Positions 60,115 to 64,000 of a DNA stretch of 64,000 nucleotides are shown here, in pieces. A model generated the notes under the pieces. That model did not search any database, was not told the origin of the DNA, and was given only the letters and a program-made list of their open reading frames with translations. Where the stretch lies: assembly GCF_010093815.1 (NCBI RefSeq), contig NW_022985551.1, positions 1,809,087 through 1,873,086 on the forward strand. The letters run 5' to 3'. The stretch's first letter is position 1, and the number at the start of each line of letters is the position of its first letter. This stretch comes from Pseudovirgaria hyperparasitica. Lineage: Eukaryota; Ascomycota; Dothideomycetes; Acrospermales; Acrospermaceae. A program made the translations under genes and the position numbers.

Positions 60115-61224
60115 CTATGCCTCTGGGTAAGATTGAAGTAGATCAGAATCGTCCGCAGGTTTGATGGCTTCTTGTTGATGGACGGAATGCCCCAGGTGAA
60201 CAGTATCACATCGTAGTTCCTTAGGGCGCGCAGTCCGACACAGAAACTCACGTATCCGATGTATGCCTTGCAGATCGCCCTCTTTTGTCTCACAAAGGCT
60301 CTGGTCAACCCAGCCACTTGACCAGCTACCGCCAAAGTCCACAATACAGGGTTTCAACTGGGTTCCATCTCCGTCAGATCTTATGATGATATTGTCTACC
60401 TTTGCATCGCCCCAAATGATACCATGTTCGTGCCACTCACGGATAGTTCGCTCAATGGTGTCGGCCCAATGATATACGTCATCATTCCAGGCAGATAGAT
60501 CGGCGTGTAGATTTACGCGAGGCTCAATGTATTCCATCACGAACCCCACAACACTCTCATTGTGATCATCTCGGACGACAAGCCCATGAATAGTCGGGTA
60601 GCGCAATGGAGTAATGCCAGCTTCGCGAAGGCGATGAAGGCATGCTATCTCCCTGCTCATAGAGTGTCGATCGGATAGGCCCCGCGAGATTTTGGCGCAA
60701 AATGTGGTCCCATCTTTCGACACCTTGAAGGCTCGATCCATTTGTAGGACTTTTAAGACTTCAATCTCTGATGACACGAAGACAGGTAGTCCAGCGAATT
60801 CCTTGATATGGGGTTGCCAAGCGTCACTTGCTTCGAGGGTGGGGGACTCCGGTTTTGGGCAAAGGGTTGCCTGGCCGTCATTCGTTCGCAAACAAAATCG
60901 CATTTTAGACGGATGCAGTACATCATGAAGCGTCTGGCTTCGAACAGGTGGAGTCTCTTCCTGGACCGACGCCACTTCGATGTAAGGCAGGATCAGTAGA
61001 GAGAGCTCGTCGTAAAGGTCTTCGAAAGCTTGATCAACAAGAGTTTCATCTTGGTCTGAAATCCGCTGTAGGTATCGGTATTCTATGGAGGTCTTTGGAG
61101 ATTCCGTAGATAAGAGCACCTCAAACAGCGTATTGTTCGACTTCAGCCTGACTGTGCAGTCTGAATCGCGACCATATGCGGCGCTGATGACGCGAGTGCC
61201 GTTCATATTTGCATGGCAGTCCAT
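60115..61224 (-). CDS. Protein kinase-like protein of a fungal expanded family
   Basis: A single exon of 369 residues from the first ATG in frame at 61224 (MDCHANMNG); the frame is open a little further upstream, so an extra 5' exon is possible. The N-terminal half has no recognised domain. The C-terminal half has kinase-fold motifs: a lysine in TTFCAKISRG, MSREIACLHRLREAGI (alphaC-like), hinge-like VVGFVMEYIEP, catalytic loop HEHGIIWGDAKVDNII with Asp273, and the metal site IVDFGGSW. Catalytic Asp, Asn and DFG are all kept, so activity is possible. Such APH/kinase-like proteins are numerous and variable in dothideomycetes and their targets are unknown (established in general, not for this one). 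It sits in a repeat-rich, gene-poor zone, unlike the other genes here. Confidence 0.78.
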   Translation of the reverse strand: MDCHANMNGTRVISAAYGRDSDCTVRLKSNNTLFEVLLSTESPKTSIEYRYLQRISDQDETLVDQAFEDLYDELSLLILPYIEVASVQEETPPVRSQTLHDVLHPSKMRFCLRTNDGQATLCPKPESPTLEASDAWQPHIKEFAGLPVFVSSEIEVLKVLQMDRAFKVSKDGTTFCAKISRGLSDRHSMSREIACLHRLREAGITPLRYPTIHGLVVRDDHNESVVGFVMEYIEPRVNLHADLSAWNDDVYHWADTIERTIREWHEHGIIWGDAKVDNIIIRSDGDGTQLKPCIVDFGGSWSSGWVDQSLCETKEGDLQGIHRIREFLCRTARPKELRCDTVHLGHSVHQQEAIKPADDSDLLQSYPEA

Positions 61225-62057
61225 ACTTGCGTAGCAGTCCGTGCGATAGAGATGACAAGAGCTGTTTGGTGTAGACTGTTCTTCGAGGGTGGTAATTCCC
61301 ACCCATTCGTTTGGTTATTAATACCCGGCAGGCAATGCATCAAAAAGCAAGCCACTAGTCTCGTTCTCTGCTAATTGGCTTGTATTCCGTATGTATTCTA
61401 CCGTGAGGACTATACCGGCCAGGCTTTACTTTCCGATGAATCTTAACCACCTATGAGCTCGGAAGCTCGCACAAGATCATACATAGAAGATGACATTGTG
61501 GCTACATAAACATGATTTCGCTCACATCTTCGTGCATTCCTCGGTCCCTTAAGCTTTCTGATTGCAATGTGCTACAGACGGTCGAAGTGGTATAGTGTGG
61601 TCGCTGCATGACTAGGACTGTACTGCCCGAATGTTGTATGGCATGTTATGCTGCCGAAATGCCGCGTTTGCGAATATTCATGTGTGGGGCTTTGAAGTGG
61701 CTTGTGTTCCGTGTGTTCTGCAGGGGCCTCCAGATGCATTGGTGGTGTTAATGACAGAGAACTATAGACCATGCGTATAGCTTGTATGAGTATCTTCTTG
61801 CAATAATTATGCGTAGGCTGTGTGCCTCAAGACCCTGTCACCTAGGCTTCAGAAACAGAACTTCACAGTGGGGTTCCGGACAAAACAGATACGCATTTTC
61901 ATAGGTATCACGATCTACTGGGTTCAGTCCCTCTCAATACGCCCATGTGTTAAGCCTGTCTACAATTGCATGACATGCATATCAGACAGGGCAGCATATT
62001 GACATGTGCCAAGGGGTATTGGACTGGGAGAAGGTCAAACTTGGTGAGCGTAGACTC
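61225..62057. other. Intergenic: kinase-like gene promoter and rex2 3' end
   Basis: No gene or clear motif was recognised in this 833 bp stretch between two minus-strand genes. Locally AT-rich near 61,800-61,970. Confidence 0.55.
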
Positions 62058-62782
62058 TCAACGACCTTTGGCGAAGAAAGTATCCCTGTAATACCTAGCC
62101 TCAGCAATGCTCTCCAAGATGTCAGCCCGGGCCTCGTGCAGGTTCTTCTTCAAAGGCATGCTCTTGAGCGCCTCATCTGGTGCCCAGCGCCTGGCTGCTT
62201 CCTTGAGTGAGCTGACATCGAGGATTCGATAGTGCAGATACCGCAGGACGCGGTCGTAGGGCGCTTTGGCAAGAAAACTTCGATCAGCGTGCACGGAATT
62301 CCCGGCCAGCAGAGCTGTGCGCTCCGTCGGCACATGGCGCCGGATATACGCGAGGAGAGCATCGGCGGCCTGCTCCGAGGTCGTCGTGGACGCAACGACT
62401 CGCTCGGTCAAACCGGAGTCGCCATGATGCTGCGTGCACCATGCGTCCATCTGGGCCATGCGCGATCTGGGGTGGTGGATGACAGTCTGGAAGCCTTGCG
62501 AGTCTAGCATGTTCAGATCGTGGTCGGTAATGAAGCAGGCGATCTCAAGGAGGGACTCTGTCTCTGCGTTGAGTCCGGTCATCTGGGCTGTGTCAAACGG
62601 TGTGGCTGGTCTTCGATGTCGCGTCGACGGACCTCGCAATCAATCCAGACCAAAGGTTCTCGAGACGCCATTGCAACTGCTGCGAAAGAGCGCGTCCAAG
62701 TCCAAGTTCGACGCTGGAGTACACGATCACGTGCTGGATAGTAGCGAACGGACTGCAGTGGGATTGCGAACAATTTGTTCAT
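62058..62782 (-). CDS. rex2: Oligoribonuclease (REX2/Orn, DEDDh exonuclease), probably mitochondrial
   Basis: Two exons, 62782-62633 and 62582-62058, with a 50 bp intron, give 224 residues. Oligoribonuclease degrades 2-5 nt RNA remnants; yeast Rex2 acts in mitochondria. The catalytic DEDDh residues are visible: Asp48 and Glu50 in WIDCEMTGL, split by the intron right after Glu50, then NSVHADRSFL with the third acidic residue, and HEARADILESI with the His and last Asp. The first 37 residues are basic and aromatic without acids near the start (MNKLFAIPLQSVRYYPARDR), consistent with mitochondrial import. A second in-frame Met38 (MASREPL) could start a cytosolic or nuclear form. The donor is the less common gtccgt. 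It shares a 294 bp promoter with POL1. Confidence 0.93.
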
Positions 62783-63076
62783 TGATGTGTATCCGCAGTC
62801 TGGATATTGCGTCTACCATCAATGGATGGCGTTGGTGTTGATGGTCTAACCACAATTGGTCGGAGGATCCACCGCGTCTCACGTCCAAGCTTTCCAATCC
62901 AATTAGCGACGCGTCGGAGCGCGTACTCTCCCGGCCCTCAACACCAACACGCTGAACATCTCCAACCTCCGCATCCTCACAATGCAAACTTAACCCCATT
63001 CCTCAACAGTCCTCCACTAATGAATCCCGTATACGAATAGTCTGTCATTTCTATTTGAAAGGTCTCTCCGTCCAAC
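62783..63076. promoter_or_regulatory. Bidirectional promoter of rex2 and pol1 with tandem CCAAT and MCB-like box
   Basis: 294 bases between the two start codons. Two CCAAT boxes (62894-62898 and 62899-62903) stand directly beside an ACGCGT hexamer (62909-62914). ACGCGT is the core site for MBF, the known G1/S activator of DNA polymerase alpha genes in yeasts; CCAAT boxes bind the HAP/CBF complex. The role here is inferred from position. Confidence 0.6.
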
Positions 63077-64000
63077 ATGGCTTCTCGTGCCTCTGCCCTC
63101 CAGAAGCTTCGCGAGCTACGCAAGTCGGGCAAGACACGCTTGGAAAGTTACGAAGTCGCCGAAGAAACCGATCTGTACGATGTAGTGGATGAGGAAGGGT
63201 ACAAGAAGGTCATTCGTGGCCGGCTTGACCAGGACGACTTCGTTGTAGACGACAATGGCGAGGGCTACGCGGACGATGGTCGTGAGGATTGGGATGACCC
63301 CCATCGGTATGGCGACGAATCTGAGAGCGAGCAAGAGGCTCCTACCAAGGGAAAGACAGGTCCGCTTACATAGCTCTTACACACTGCTCCATGTCCGTAG
63401 TACTAACCCGTTCATACTTATAGCGAAGCGGAAACGCGAAGAGGATGAGAAGAAGAAAGAGAAAACGAACCACGATATCGGTAAATACTTCAACAACAAA
63501 CAAGCAGCAAAGGGTCCAAAGCCCAAGGTAAATCCGCTCCTCACGACGCACGTTTACCGTTGCTGACTCCCACCAGCCCGTGGCGACAGCCGAGGACGCC
63601 GCATTCATGGCAGACTTGCTTGGAGACATCGACACCAACATCCCCAGCCGACGTGCAGCGCCTCGACCAGTGAAGACAGAAACTCGCCGAAAGACTCGTG
63701 TGCTCTCACCGCCGATGTCCGAAAATCGGGTCAAACCCAGACCCACAAAGACGCACAATGACGATACCCACATGTTCGACACACCTCCCGCTGAGAATGA
63801 CTTTGATATGCCACCCATCGAGAACGACGACGCCCCCATGAGTGACCAGGTTCTTCCGTCGTCTCCGGTTGTCAAGGCAGTTGAACGGAAATCACAGGCA
63901 ATCAAGGTCGAGGAGGAGGATGACGACCTTATGGAAGTTGCACCAGCACTAGGCCATTCAGGCCCACAGTCTGCCAAGGTCAATATCGTTGGCAGTAGGC
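63077..64000 (+). CDS. pol1: DNA polymerase alpha catalytic subunit, N-terminal part (cut by window edge)
   Basis: Exons 63077-63359, 63424-63527 and 63577 to the edge are visible, with introns of 64 and 49 bp; about 270 residues are seen of a protein normally near 1,450. Pol1 with Pri1, Pri2 and the B subunit starts DNA synthesis at origins and on the lagging strand. The visible part is the conserved p180 N-terminal region: SALQKLRELRKSGKTRLESY, VDEEGYKKVIRGRL, then the acidic FVVDDNGEGYADDGREDWDD. A basic stretch AKRKREEDEKKKEK (nuclear signal) and the motif HDIGKYFNNK follow, and the rest is a Pro/Asp-rich linker. The polymerase and zinc domains lie beyond the window. Intron 1 uses the donor gtccgc. 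Confidence 0.93.

Overview
This 64 kb window is nuclear DNA of a filamentous ascomycete (Pezizomycotina). The gene set, the short GT-AG introns (mostly 46-64 bp), the high gene density and the divergent FAS1/FAS2 pair all point there. The exact class is not proven; the overall look fits a dothideomycete. I can support 22 protein-coding genes, one of them cut by the right edge, and one intron-containing tRNA gene. I found no rRNA, CRISPR array, intact transposon or virus. All coding genes read as intact once introns are removed; I saw no frameshifts.

Layout. 0.9-2.9 kb (-): secreted 5'-nucleotidase. 3.5-16.9 kb: the two subunits of type I fatty acid synthase, FAS2 (-) and FAS1 (+), divergent around a 1.47 kb shared promoter. 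17.4-18.9 kb (-): Brl1/Brr6 nuclear-envelope protein. 19.3-21.6 kb: ARP6 (-) and an alkyltransferase-like DNA-damage protein (+), divergent from a 220 bp promoter. 22.7-25.5 kb (+): an unknown protein and an HSL-type alpha/beta hydrolase. 26.4-32.6 kb (-): kelch protein, ABC1/ADCK-type kinase and Baeyer-Villiger monooxygenase in tandem. 35.0-36.5 kb (-): Myb-like/SAP-like protein. 37.9-39.3 kb (+): membrane protein of unknown function. 40.5-43.5 kb: BTB protein (-) and a ubiquitin E2 (+). 45.0-47.7 kb (+): TBC RabGAP. 48.3-50.5 kb: hotdog thioesterase (-) and inositol monophosphatase family enzyme (+), divergent. 52.9-55.5 kb (+): rhodanese plus tyrosine-phosphatase protein of the Pyp1/Pyp2 type. 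55.9-57.3 kb (+): NSE1 of the SMC5/6 complex. 57.3-60.1 kb: repeat-rich, locally AT-rich stretch with tRNA-Pro(AGG). 60.1-61.2 kb (-): kinase-like protein. 62.1-64.0 kb: oligoribonuclease (-) and DNA polymerase alpha catalytic subunit (+, cut off), divergent from a 294 bp promoter.

Functionally this is mostly a housekeeping segment. The FAS pair makes long-chain acyl-CoA. ARP6, ATL1, NSE1 and POL1 all serve chromatin or DNA maintenance, and the POL1/REX2 and NSE1 promoters carry ACGCGT (MCB-like) hexamers. Accessory-looking parts are the gene-free 32.6-35.0 kb stretch and the 57.3-62.0 kb repeat zone.

The most unusual things I see are: a 13-nt internal exon in ATL1; an NSE1 intron made almost wholly of four tandem-repeat families that splits the RING finger; a set of seven GACCCTGA/CAGGGTC elements in two oppositely oriented clusters upstream of the tyrosine phosphatase gene; a telomere-like double repeat in a promoter; and an in-frame, stop-free intron in the unknown gene at 22.7 kb. 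I did not find a convincing new multi-gene system. Exon borders were derived by hand from reading frame, splice consensus and family conservation.
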